Positions 13,501-25,500 of a DNA stretch of 64,000 bases are shown here, piece after piece. A model generated the notes under the pieces. The model did no database searches, was not told where the DNA came from, and saw only the letters and a program-made list of their open reading frames with translations. The number at the start of each line of letters is the position of its first letter. The stretch's first letter is position 1. The position numbers and the translations under genes are program-made. The DNA lies in NCBI GenBank assembly GCA_013396755.1, contig VWZF01003703.1, positions 1,206,381-1,270,380 of the forward strand, given 5' to 3'. The DNA is from Sclerurus mexicanus (Eukaryota; Chordata; Aves; Passeriformes; Furnariidae).

Positions 13501-16500
13501 ATGAATCACTGCTTTTTTCTTCATCTGCAAAAGTAGATTTGAGTTTCTGTAAAGGGATGGACATTTCCCTATCAGCGACAACAGTTCTGCTCCCAAACAC
13601 ACCAAACACCTTTATTCTCTCCCTTCCTGCTTCCCCCTCCAGGGGATTTGCAGGTACTTCTGGGGAAATTTTCCTTAGAAGTTAATGCCAGAAATGTCTT
13701 CAATTTTTGATTGTTTGTTTGTTTGTTTGTTTTGTCCCAGTGATCACATTTGAGCCCAAAAACTTGCTTCTTAACTCCCAAATACTCTGATTTTGTCAGA
13801 TTTTTGCAGATCCAAGTTTCTTTACCAGGACTAATATTCCTTAAAATGTGCACTTTGGTGCAGGTGTGCTGTAACAGTAACTAATGCACTTCCGTATTTT
13901 GTCTTAATTTTTGTTTGTTTTTGCTTTAAATCATTCTCATTTTCTGCTGCCTTTAAAAATTGAAGCCAAAGCTCCTGCCACCCTTTGGGTTTGTAAAATA
14001 TTTGTCGATTCAAGTATTATTTATTTACTTGTGACAGGGAGTCACCAGCAGGGCAATAGATCATTTACTCTGCATGAACAGTGAGTGTTGAAAGCTTCAA
14101 AAGGGGCTGGTTTTGAACACTTCCTGTCACTGGAGTTGTATTTTGGGGATAGAAGGCTGGTTGAGGATGCTTATCTACAGAAAACAGCTGTACTGCAGCT
14201 GGGGCCAAGGTGCTGTGTGGGTTCCTTCCTTCACGTGTGCCCCGGGAAGGGAATTGGATTCAACTCCTCTATTCCTGGGCAGTTCCATTCATTCCATGAC
14301 AATTGTGGGAATCAGTCCCGAGGTGCTGAAAGAACAGTGTTTAACCTGTATTTATTTACACTGTGCTGGCTGGGCTTGCCAAGCAAACCCGCGTTGCACC
14401 AGGAATGTTCTGGAGGGAAGTGCTGGAGGTGAAGCTGCTCAGGTCGGGTGTTTGTGGCTGGTCCAGCACAGGGCTGGGGGACACACAGGGAGAGCTCCCG
14501 GGGCTGCCCAGGGGCACCACCGCCCTCCTCCTCCTCCTCCTCTCCTGTGAGGACGTGAAGGAAACGCTGCTTGGTTCCCCTGTGTCTGTCATGGGGCTGC
14601 TTTTCCAAACCTGTGCCCCAAAATGGGAATCACGGAATGGTTGGGGTTGGAAGGGACCTGCAAAGGCCGTTTTTTCAGTAGGAGGGAGGGTACACAATGT
14701 GTTTCTGAGTCCTGATAACACAAGGTTTTCTTTCTCAGATTTAAATTTTTTTGGTGTCAGCTTGGAAGTAAAATGCTGAAAATTGTCCCCTGCACTGTCA
14801 TTTAAAAACCCATGAGGTGCTCTTGTGGAGCACCTGGAAAGATCAGGGAGAAGGAAGCATCAGAACAGCTCCATGTTCAGGAGTGTGAAGCCAAGGGCAA
14901 ATTCCCTTCATTTGGAGACTGATACCTGTGTGAAATACATGATCACCACCTTTGAAAAGCCCTCCAGGACGTTTCCCAGAGAAGCTGTGGCTTCCGCTGC
15001 CCTGGGCTGGTGGAAGGTGTCCTGGCCCGTGGCAGGGGGTGGCACTGGATGAGTTTTGAGGTCCCTCCCAACCCAAACCGTTCTAGGATTCCATGTTTTT
15101 AATTTAAAGCTGACAGAGAAGGTAGAGATTGTTTACTAGTGCAAATAATACTTTCTGATTATTTTATTTGCATCTCTAGAATAAAAAACCTGACAATGGA
15201 ACTAAAAACCAAGCAAGAGGAATTTAAAAATGTGAAAGCTGATTTGCAGTATTTCCAGGAAGAGAAGGAAGTTGCCTACAAACAATCCCAGGTGCTCAGG
15301 TAAGAACCCGAAAAGAAATGTTGATGTTGAAAATACTCTGTTTCTTACATATATATTGTTTATAAACACTCACTATAGGCTTGGCCATACGGTCATTTAA
15401 ACGTGATTGCTGTGATTTCTCTTTAAAAAATGATCGTTCATGAAAGCTCTAAATCAACATTTAGAAGGGAGAACCTTATTAAAAAATACATTCAATACAT
15501 AATACAGTATATTTCATGCCCTAATATAGTATAAATTATCATAGAAGAGCAGTTGTCAAGTTTAACTCCTAAGTTTACTATATAAATTATTTTTAAAATC
15601 TACCTCTAGTTTTGTTTTCTCTCTTGCAGAAGTACCTTGGATCACCATTGCTCCACTCTGAACAAGGCTGTCTCCCTGTTCCCTTTCATTAGAAGTGAAC
15701 TAGACAGCATCAAAGAGGTCATCTCCACCAACCTGGAGAACTGGGCTGCCATGAAAGAGGAAATTTCTCTGCAAATAAAGACTGTGAGCAAAGAGGCTCT
15801 GACAGGTAAAGCATCTTGCAAGAATTTTGGGTAAGAGAAAATTTTTGATATTGGACTTTAATACAGGAATTGAGAAGGTAAAAATTAATTAGGTGGTTTC
15901 TATTTCTGGCATTAACTTGTCCAGATCCAAAGTCAGTGGGAAGCCATTCCCCCTTGTCCTGTCCCTCCAGGCCCTTGTCCAAAGTCCTGCTCCAGCTCTC
16001 TTGGAGTCCCTTCAGCTACTGCAAGGCTGCAGTTCTTTCCTGTGCCTTCTCCAAATGCAACTCCGAACACTCAGTTGGCCAAAGAACTGACATCACTTGT
16101 ATTTACATTATTCATGACAATAGTCAAGTTAGACCAAGCCTAACTCCACTGTCCGGACAGGTGTCACATGTTTTATATGCTGCCCACATGCAGATTTTAA
16201 ACACTTTCTGTGGTGCAAATGTTTTCATTGTCTAGAATCTTTCCAACTACTCCGCACTTAAATCAACTTATTATGAGACTAAACAATGTAAATATCAAAA
16301 GGTTTAATTTCTTGTGCTGTTTCCTACTTGCCATTCATTAACCAGCACAGGGAGAGAGGGATGGATCCTCAGGACACACAGCCCTTTCTGTGTTCCGAGG
16401 TGAAATCATGAATCAGAACGTGGCATGTTGACACTGACGTTTACATTGATTGTTCTTACAGAAAGTGAGAATTAAGGAGGGGTTTTCTGGTCACACTCAT

Positions 16501-19500
16501 CTCCAGCAGGCAGAGCCCTCCCCTGGGGACCCTCCAGCTCTCTGCTGCTCAGTGGATTTGTGCTTACTTGCCCCAGGCACAGCTCCCCTCTGATTCCTTC
16601 CCAGTGGGAACAAAGCCATCATTGAAAACATCCCAGTTCCCTGCCGTGTCACAGGAAGCACAGCCTACTGGGCAGCTGGTGCTTGAGATAAAGCTGCATT
16701 TTCTGAGCTGCTCCACACACGCAGGTTTCACTCAAGCTGTGGGTTTGCACCAGAGTTCACAGGGCCAGAGCGATGTGGGGGATGCACGTCACTCACCCTG
16801 CCCTTCTGTCCCCTCTCACAAGGGTGGGAAGTGTGATGGAAAGGGTGACAGCAGCCCACCTACTTCCTTGGACCTTATAACCTGATCAAATTAACCCCCA
16901 GAGTCCAAGGAGTTTGGACAAGGCTCTCAGACACATGGTGGGACTGTTGGGGTGCCCCGTGCAGGGCCAGGAGTTGGACTTACCCTTGTAGGTCCCTTCC
17001 AACTCAGGATATTCTGTGAGTCTATGGAACAGCAGCTCGTCCACTCATACACACTGAAAAACTGTAAGGGAAAGGAATTCATACACAGCTGTTACTTCCA
17101 GAGGCCTCTAAAGCTGTAAAAGTCAGCACGGGGCCTGTTTGGGTGCTCTGGATGTCCCAGTCTGTAATCACAGCACTACTTTCCAGCAAAACTCAGCCCA
17201 GCTGAGGCACAGCAGAACCCAGGGACCAGTGTGGGTCTCCAGCCTGGGGCCGGGCATGACCCCTCCCGAACAAGCCCTCGGTTGTGCCCTGCTCCCAGCC
17301 CTTCCTCTCCTGAAGGACAGCCTTGTTCCAGCAGGAAGCAGGCTGTGGGCCAAGGGAGTTATTCCCAGCCCATGGACTGCTCCGTGCCCCTTCAGTCCCA
17401 CAGACCCCTCAGATAAAACCAGCTGGGTTTGGGCATTGTTTGTTTGTGCTCGGAAATGGGAGGGAGGAGGGAGCAGGTGTAAAATCACAGGGTGCCCAGA
17501 GAAGCTGTGGCTGCCTCTGGATCCCTGGGAGTGTCCAAGGCCAGGTTGGACGGGGCTTGGAGCACCCTGGGCTGGTGGAAGGTGTCCCTGCCCATGGCAG
17601 GGGTGGCACTGGGTGGCCTTTAAGGTCCCTCCAGCTTGAAGTGTTGCATGATTCTGTGGACACTGAATCTTGAGGTCATAAAACAGCTGTCATATTTTTA
17701 GTAAAGAAGGTGAATTTGAAAACAGTTTTTACAATTTTTTTCCTCCCCAGAAATACCCAAACTGAATCAAAGGTTGGCAAAATCCCAGAGAGAGAACGAA
17801 TGTCTCCAGGAGAAGGTCAAACATCTGAGCGGGGTGGCTGACACGGTTGAGTTGAAAACCCAACAGCTCCAAACCTCCCTTCAGCAGGGCAACGAGCTGC
17901 AAAGCAGGTGCCGTGAACTGCAGAAGGAAACGTTGGGTAAGAGAATTTTGACATTTCTAGCAAAATTCCAAGGGAAAAAAATGCCCCCAAAATGTCTTTA
18001 AAAGCACTCAAGTTGTGGCCGTTACTGTGAGAAGACTGAGCAGGACTTTGGCTCTCAGCAGCAGAACCAGAGAGCAGGTGAGGCCAGGCCAGTCTCCTTT
18101 AGAGTCACGGAACAGGAGACTCTCTAGTGATTTGCCCTTGACTGTGTCTCCTCTTGAAAACTGCAAGAACAGCGACAGCACTTGCAGTTGTAATAATGTA
18201 AATTCTAATCTGTTGGGAGCTCTGTGGAGACAATAACTCGGTGCAAAAGATGATTTATGTTGGTACCTCCTGAGTCATTTTCTCTTGCATTCACCGCGCT
18301 GGCTCAGGGATATTTTCAGACCTCGGAAACACGTGTGGAGGTTGTGCTGTTCTGGGCAAAGCTTTGAGTCATCAAACTGGCACAGCAATTGCCATCCTGC
18401 CTTGTGCTCAGTGTGGCGGGTCACGTTTAAAGCTGGAGGTCTCAGTGGGGTCACAGTGGAGCAGTTTCACTGCTCCTGGAGAATACCAGATCTGACACTG
18501 CAGACACCGTCCAGCGAGTTATCAGCACCTCTTACCTAGAGCATTTAGAATGATAATAATAATCCTCCATGTTAATGTATTATTATTAAACTGATACATT
18601 GTTAAAACAATACTGTTAATCAGCTCCAGGAGTGATGTGTTGGAATGACAAATGAGCAGATAATTCCACATCATTTTCAGACACTGTCTATATATGAAAT
18701 ACACTCAATAGGTCTTTCTTTTTGTGGTATTTATTAAAAAACCCCACTTTAAACAAATGTAAAATCACGTAGGCTTTGCTTTGACAAGATTCTTCAGAGA
18801 ACTCTTCACAGCATCCATTGTTTGTTTTTTTGTTTTGGAACACTGAGTGTTCCAGTGTCCCCAAACCTTGCCCTTGTCATATTTTGGTGTCTCATTGCCA
18901 GGTTGTAGCTACTTCTTATTAGTTCTCTACTGAGAGGAAACTCTGGCAGGCAAGATTTGGAAGAGGGTGCCTTAAAAGTCACTTACTAGCCATGGACTCT
19001 CATTCTGAGGATCTGAGTAAGTGGGAAGAAAGGCACCAATTTTATTTAAATTGTCCTTTTCAAGACAATCTTGGACACACTGTTGGACAGCGTGAAAATT
19101 GGTACCTTTGGCTCATTTGTAAAATTACCAAGGCAGAATTTTTGGGAGACATGAACAAAATGCTGGTTATATTGTACAATATTGTACATACATAACCTGA
19201 TACAACTGTCTGGGTGAAAAAAGTATTCCCAGAACTGTGGATTTTCTGTTTTAGGAGGTGTCGTGTTGGATGTAAGTCCGATCATTTTGCCCATTATTGA
19301 GTTAAATGTTCTGGAGAGGTGCCTGTGGGCACGAGGAGCTGCCTGAGTCCAGGAGTAGCTCACGGGCATTCCAGGGGCTGGAATGTTGGCACTTGCTGCT
19401 GGTGTAGACAGTCTAAAGTCCTTTTAATTCCATGTCCTGTCCTCGCCTCTGAAAACCACGGAAAGAGCAGAAACTTTAGAGGAGCAATTAGGGGATAATC

Positions 19501-22500
19501 CATCTTCCTTACGTGTCTCATCTTGATCTGAGAGGACCTTGAGCCTCATCAGATGATCCTTTAAGCTTTGAAACGTGTGGTTTAGTATCATTACATAAGA
19601 TACTGTTTTATTTATGCTGATATGAAAACTGCCCTTACAGTTCCCTTTCCCCCTGTTTCCTTCCGAGGTTCCTGTAAACAATGAGTTCATAGTTTGTTTA
19701 TGAACATGGTAAACATGCACTTTCTTTTTCAGCTCTGCCTCTCTCTAACTCCAAGGAGAATTGCCTTGTTCTTATATTAGAAAACTAGAGATGCTTACAG
19801 TCTCTATTTTATTTTATTTCAAAGATTATTCAGTATGTTCTATATTTTTGTGATGCTTGAATGGCATCCTGGCTTATCTTCTCAAAACCTGAATTCCCTT
19901 CCCTAAGCTGGCACGTTGTGTCAGCCTATCACATCGAGCAATTAGTTATCATAGAATCCTGGAATACTTGGGGTTGGAAGGGATGTCAAAGCCCACCCAC
20001 TGCCACCCCCTGCCATGAGCAGGGACACCTCCCACCAGCCCAGGTTGCTCCAAGCCCCGTCCAGCCTGACCTGGGACACTTCCAGGGATCCAGGGGCAGC
20101 CACAGTTTCTCTGGGCACCCTGTGCCAGGGCCTCAGCCCCTGAAATGAGCTGGGGAGCACACAGGGCGCACTGGAGTGAGCTGGGGAGCACACAGGGCGC
20201 ACTGGAGTGAGCTGGGGAGCACACAGGGAACACTGGAATGAGCTGGGGAGCACACAGGGCGCACTGGAGTGAGCTGGGGAGCACACAGGGAACACTGGAG
20301 TGAGCTGGGGAGCACACAGGGAACACTGGAATGAGCTGGGGAGCACACAGGGAACACTGGGGTGCCAGTCCTGGGTAACTGGAGTTCTTCCATCCTGTGT
20401 GGCGACAGGCCCAGGGTTCCTGTGGGGGAAGGAGCAGGGTGTGATTCTGTCCTGAACTAATGGTTTGTGATGTGCAGGTACCAAAGCACGAAGAGGCAGC
20501 TGATGTTTCTGTGTGTGGAGTGCAGCACTTGCACGGTGCCCAGGGCTCTGGGTGGGGTGTGGGACCCTGCAGCCTCACTGCTGCTCCGCAGTGGGAGGCA
20601 CCATCAGGCACGTGTCCCTGCTGGTTTGAGACCCAAAGTCTGCTGTCCCACCCTCAGTGTGAATCATCCCCCAGATTCATGGTCATTGCAAGGCATTCTG
20701 GACTGGTGTCCCCAGAAAGAAACTGTAGATGTGCTCAAAGAAACACCTTGATTTGGGTAAGAGCTGGTGGCTGGGAAGAGGGGGAATGTCGAGAGGGAGC
20801 TGGTGAATGAGTGGTGGAATCACAGTCCATCATCTCCTGCAGCCAGAGAAGTGCAGCTTCCTCCAGACTTCGTGTGGGGCAAGGAGAAGGTGACAACAAC
20901 ACAGGGAGTGGTGAAACGCAGCAGGTACAGAGGGAAAACACCAGAGCTGTTCCCTCCTCCCTGCTGACCTGGCTCCAGGTGACTCAGGATCGCACGGTGG
21001 CTGGGGGGGCTGGGTGTCCTCAGCTGAGCAGCAGCTCCAGGGTCCTTCCCAGGCACTGCAGTTCCAGTTTCTGTTCTCCTGCTGCCAGGGAAGCCTGGGA
21101 GGGGAGAGCACAGACTGTGCTTTTGGTGGTGTGTCATCACCAGGAGCTCAGACAGCTCTTACCAAAAGGAGCTGACGGAAGTCCCCCCTGGACCTGCCTT
21201 GCTCTGTCCCCTTAAATCCTGGGGTTTATGTTGTGTCAGCACCACTGGTGCAGTTTGGTTCTGCATTTCTTGGAAGTGCCCAAGGCCAGGTTGGACGGGG
21301 CTTGGAGCAACCTGGGCTAGTGGAAGGTGTCCCTGCCCATGGCAGGGGTGGCACTGGGTGGGCTTTAAGATCCCTTCCAGAATTGCTCCTCTAATGCAGC
21401 CCCCTCCTCTGAGTTAACCTGGAGAGGACATTTGGGATCCAGCTCTCCCGAGTTCTGCTGCTCTGGGAATTCACTGTTATTATGAGCAACCAGAGAGTTC
21501 TGGTTTTGATAAGAAAAAATCTTGGGATTTATTGAATTAAATTCCCATTTTTCGCTTTGATGTGACATAACTGCAAGGGAAAGCTCTTGAAATAAGCCTA
21601 AAATGTTAGGCTATTCTGAAAAGGCTTTATCCATGCTCTCACATTTATTAATTCGCACTGCTGGCGCTGATGTGAGACCTAACCAAGACCTGCCATCTCT
21701 GGCTTTGTCTTCTGTTTTATCCCTGTCCATTTCAAAGGAATATTTTGGGAGCTGCTTGTTTATAAAGAGAGTTGAAAATTTACAATGAAACTCAAAATAA
21801 TGGACATTTTTTGGAGAAAACACAGCTAAAACATCATATATGGAATTCGTCCAGAGTATTAGGTCTCTGCAAGATCTTAATGAACAGCAAAAAGACCAGC
21901 TAAGCTGCTGGACATTTTATGTGAGTAATTTTTAAATTTATTAATAAAAATGTAGCAGGTACTTGATAATAAATCAGTTATTAAGGAGCAGTAAGATGTT
22001 TGATGTGGGTATCCAGAAGGAGATTTCAAGGCAGGAAAAGTGCTGGCTCAGGCATCTGGATTCTCCCCTTCCTTAATGGGTCAGTAAAACACAAATCCAT
22101 GAGGATTTGGAGGGCTCTGGCTCTCGGGAACATGTTGGATTGGGGTAATAAACCCTGTTAATGCACTGCTGATAAAAGTGTTCCCTTTGAAATACAAAAC
22201 ATGCTTGTTTTCATAAACAAGCATTAAATATGATACGTGTTTGCCATTGTACTAAAATAAATTAGTGGGAACAAACAACAGTCTTGGTGGAAATCGGTTC
22301 CAGGGAGCGTCAGGGTGTAGGAGCTCAGCCAGATCCAGAGTGTCTGTGGGCTGGGGGCACTTGGGTTTGGGTTTTATCTTGCCTTTTTCTCCCCCACAGA
22401 CTACTCGAGCATCCTCCTCCAGTACTGAAATAGTTCAATGCTCCAGGAAAAAACCCAAGTTACCAGGATTTGTGATTTGAATTTTTTAAAGGATTTTTCT

Positions 22501-25500
22501 TTCAACAACCAGTATTTTAAAGATTCTCCTGTTGCTCATTTCTTGTAGAATTGTAGATTATTGACTATTTCCTAGCAACATTTGCAAGAGCTGACACTAA
22601 GCAGTAGTTTCTGCTGTTGTTTCTTTGTGCTCATACCTGTTGTGACATCCTGAAAATTCCCTTTGGCGGGATTTGTGGGTCACTTTGGTTGTTGGTGTCA
22701 CACCCCTGCTCAGCCTCACAGAGGATCAGCCAGTTAGTGGGAGAGGACTGGTCTTGGTGTTGCTCGGCAAAGGGTAAGGTCTGGTGGGTAATTGCCTCAC
22801 AAAAGTGAAAACCACTGATTGGGATGGTGTTTCTGTATTTGGAGGGCTGGAGCAGCAGAGCTTTTTCCTAAAAGAAAGGAGCTGATTCTTGTGCTTTCAT
22901 TTTATTACCAGCCAAATCCTTTGCTCCACTTAATCACAGATAAAGAATCATTTTTCTTCCCAAAGTCCTTGTGGGGGTTTTTTTTAGCCCATTTATAGTT
23001 CCAGGCTTGCCCCTTTATGAGCTGAAATTGCTGGTGATGCACATGAAATCTGAATTTTCAATCTTTTGATGCTCCTGCTCCACGGGCTACTTCAGTTCCT
23101 AAATATAAACGTAGTGGTCTGCTGACATAATGAGGCTAATGAGAGATGATGGAAACCTGCAGGCAGCTGGAGAGGGGCTGGAAGCTGGAGTGGGGAATGG
23201 TAGCACTCCTTATGGAAAGGAGCAGTGTTTTCATCCCCGTGAAGTGCCTTTAATGCCACTTTAAAGACCGCTTTGAAGAGCTTTGAAAATCCAAAGAGGG
23301 AATAGTTTCCTGCAGTTTTAGGTAGGCTGCAGTTCAAACAGCCACTTTTCATGCTGCAAGTGCTGTTGAAATATATTTTTTATTAATTCCAGCTGCGGTA
23401 GGAAGAGCTGGAAGGGGAAGAGCCAGGGAATGCAGGGCTGGTGTTGGAGCAGAGTGTGACGAGGCAATGGCTCATTAGTGCTTTTCAACAGTCTCGCAGA
23501 GGAAGAGGAAGCAGATGAATAGGATGGAAAACAGCATCCACGTTCCCTTCAAGGAGGGGTTGGGATGAGGCTGTGTTTGAGTTCACTTTGGTACAGCAGG
23601 GCCTCACTTCGCTTCTGGAGGAAAAGCAGGAATCCGTGTTCTCCTATGGACGCAGGCTGGGAGAGCTGGGAATGATCAGCTGGAGAAGAGAAGGCTCCAG
23701 GGAGACTTCAGACTCCCTTCTGGTGCCTGATGGGGCTCCAAGGGAGCTGGGGAGAGACTGCCTGGAGGGCTGGGGGACCCTCCAGCCTTGGATCTGAATA
23801 AAACCACAGGTCTGGTTTGGGCAGAAATTCTGCTCTGGGCTGAAGGATGAGCTTTGCCAGCCCAGAGGTCCCTTCCAGCCACCTCTCCGTGAAGCTGTGT
23901 CTGAATTGCGATCAGAGTTTCATAGAGCTTGATAGACTGTGATCTGTGGTTCTTGTGCCACTGGTAGTTTGCTGCTGGCACAGGTTGCTGCTGGCACAGG
24001 TGCCCTGAGTCCGTGAGCAGCACGTGGAGCCCAGGCACCGTTGTGACTGTGGGGTGAGTCAGAGCTCGCCTGTGCACACCAAGCTTTCAGCACATTTCCC
24101 CCAGCCCACGCCGGAGCAAAGGGAAAATGAAACCAGCTTGTCCCTGTGCCGCTCTCTGGGCGCTGCAGTGGGCTGGAGGAAACAGCAAACCCTCCTGTGT
24201 GCAGGGCCCAGCCAGGCTGTGAGGGGCAGGCTGGCTTTGTGCCCTGGGGGCAGGTGGGTTCTGTGGACGTGCTCCTCTTTGAGGTAGGCACAGTCATTTC
24301 AGAGCAAAGACTCAGTGGCACGGAACAGCTTCCTGCCCTGACTGCCACAGACCAGCTGTGCTGGGTGTCTGTCCTTGAGCCGCTACAGCAGAAGGGTCTC
24401 AGGTGCTGACGGGGCTCTGCACGTCCTCAGTGCCAGTCTGGGCTCCCCAGCAGTGTTGGAGCGAGTCCAGAGGAGGCTCCAAAGGATCAGAGGGATGGAG
24501 CAGCTCTGCCAGGAGGAAAGGCTGGGAGAGTTGGGACTGTTCAGCCTAGAGCAGAGAAGCTTTGGGGTGACCTAATTGTGACCTTCGAATGCCTAAATGG
24601 TCTCCGGGAGAGCTGGATAAGGGATGGAGGGACAGGACAAGATAAGGGGAATGGCTTCCCACTGCCAGAGGGCAGGGTTAGGTGGGATATTGGGAAGGAG
24701 TTCCTGGCTGGGAGGGTGGGCAGGCCCTGGCACAGGGTGCCCAGAGAAGCTGTGGCTGGCCCTGGATCCCTGGAAGTCCCAGGCCAGGTTGGATGGGATT
24801 GGAGCAACCTGGGCTGGTGGAAGGTGTCCCTGCCCATGGCAGGGGGTGGCACTGGATGGGCTTTGATGTCCCTCCCAACCCAAACCAGTCTGGGACTCTG
24901 ATGATTCTCTGAACTCTTTGAGCTGTGCATGTGAACCTCCGTAGAAAGTCTTAAGTACAGACAAACAGCCTTCCTCTCCTGACGTGTATAAACCACTGAG
25001 CTTTTAGTTAGATGAGACCAAAATTGTCAGAAATGATCTTGGGTTTTTTTGTATGTTTTGCTGAAAAAGCAGATAATTACACAGCTCTATCGTGCGTGCT
25101 TCTGATCTATCTCCCTGGGAAGCTGTTAGGAATTAGGTGGGCAGCTGGTGGCTTCCAGAGTGGCTGCTTACTGCTTAGGTTTTATATTTTTCACTGAAAA
25201 CTTTACCAGTTGCTGCTGTTTCCCAGCAGGAGCTGGAACCTTCCTTCAGCACTGTGCCCTTGGATGCAAACTGGGTGGCTGGATTCCTGAAACCCAGTTC
25301 TGGGCAGACTGTGCTGGCTCTTTTGGGGCTGCACTGATGGGAATTCACCCAAGGAAGAGGAAACAGTCACCAGCTTTGGTTCTGGTTCTTTGGTTCTTCA
25401 TGTCTTTGTGCAAGTTCTGTGCTGTGTCCCCTTGGTCTCCATCACAGCAGAGTCTCACTGAAAGGTTACTGGAAGGTTAGTGACTATGGTAGGGTCCTTT

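Larger units (their letters stand above)
10488..15179 (+). other. LEKR1 intron 2
   Basis: 4.7 kb with CR1 fragments near 10.6, 12.6, 14.6 and 15.0 kb, a GTTT run near 13710 and a CTC run near 14525. No coding exon seen. Confidence 0.8.

Noticed and set aside
19942..20611. 180- and 220-codon minus-strand ORFs
   Set aside because: They translate a CR1 fragment and the 31-bp minisatellite.
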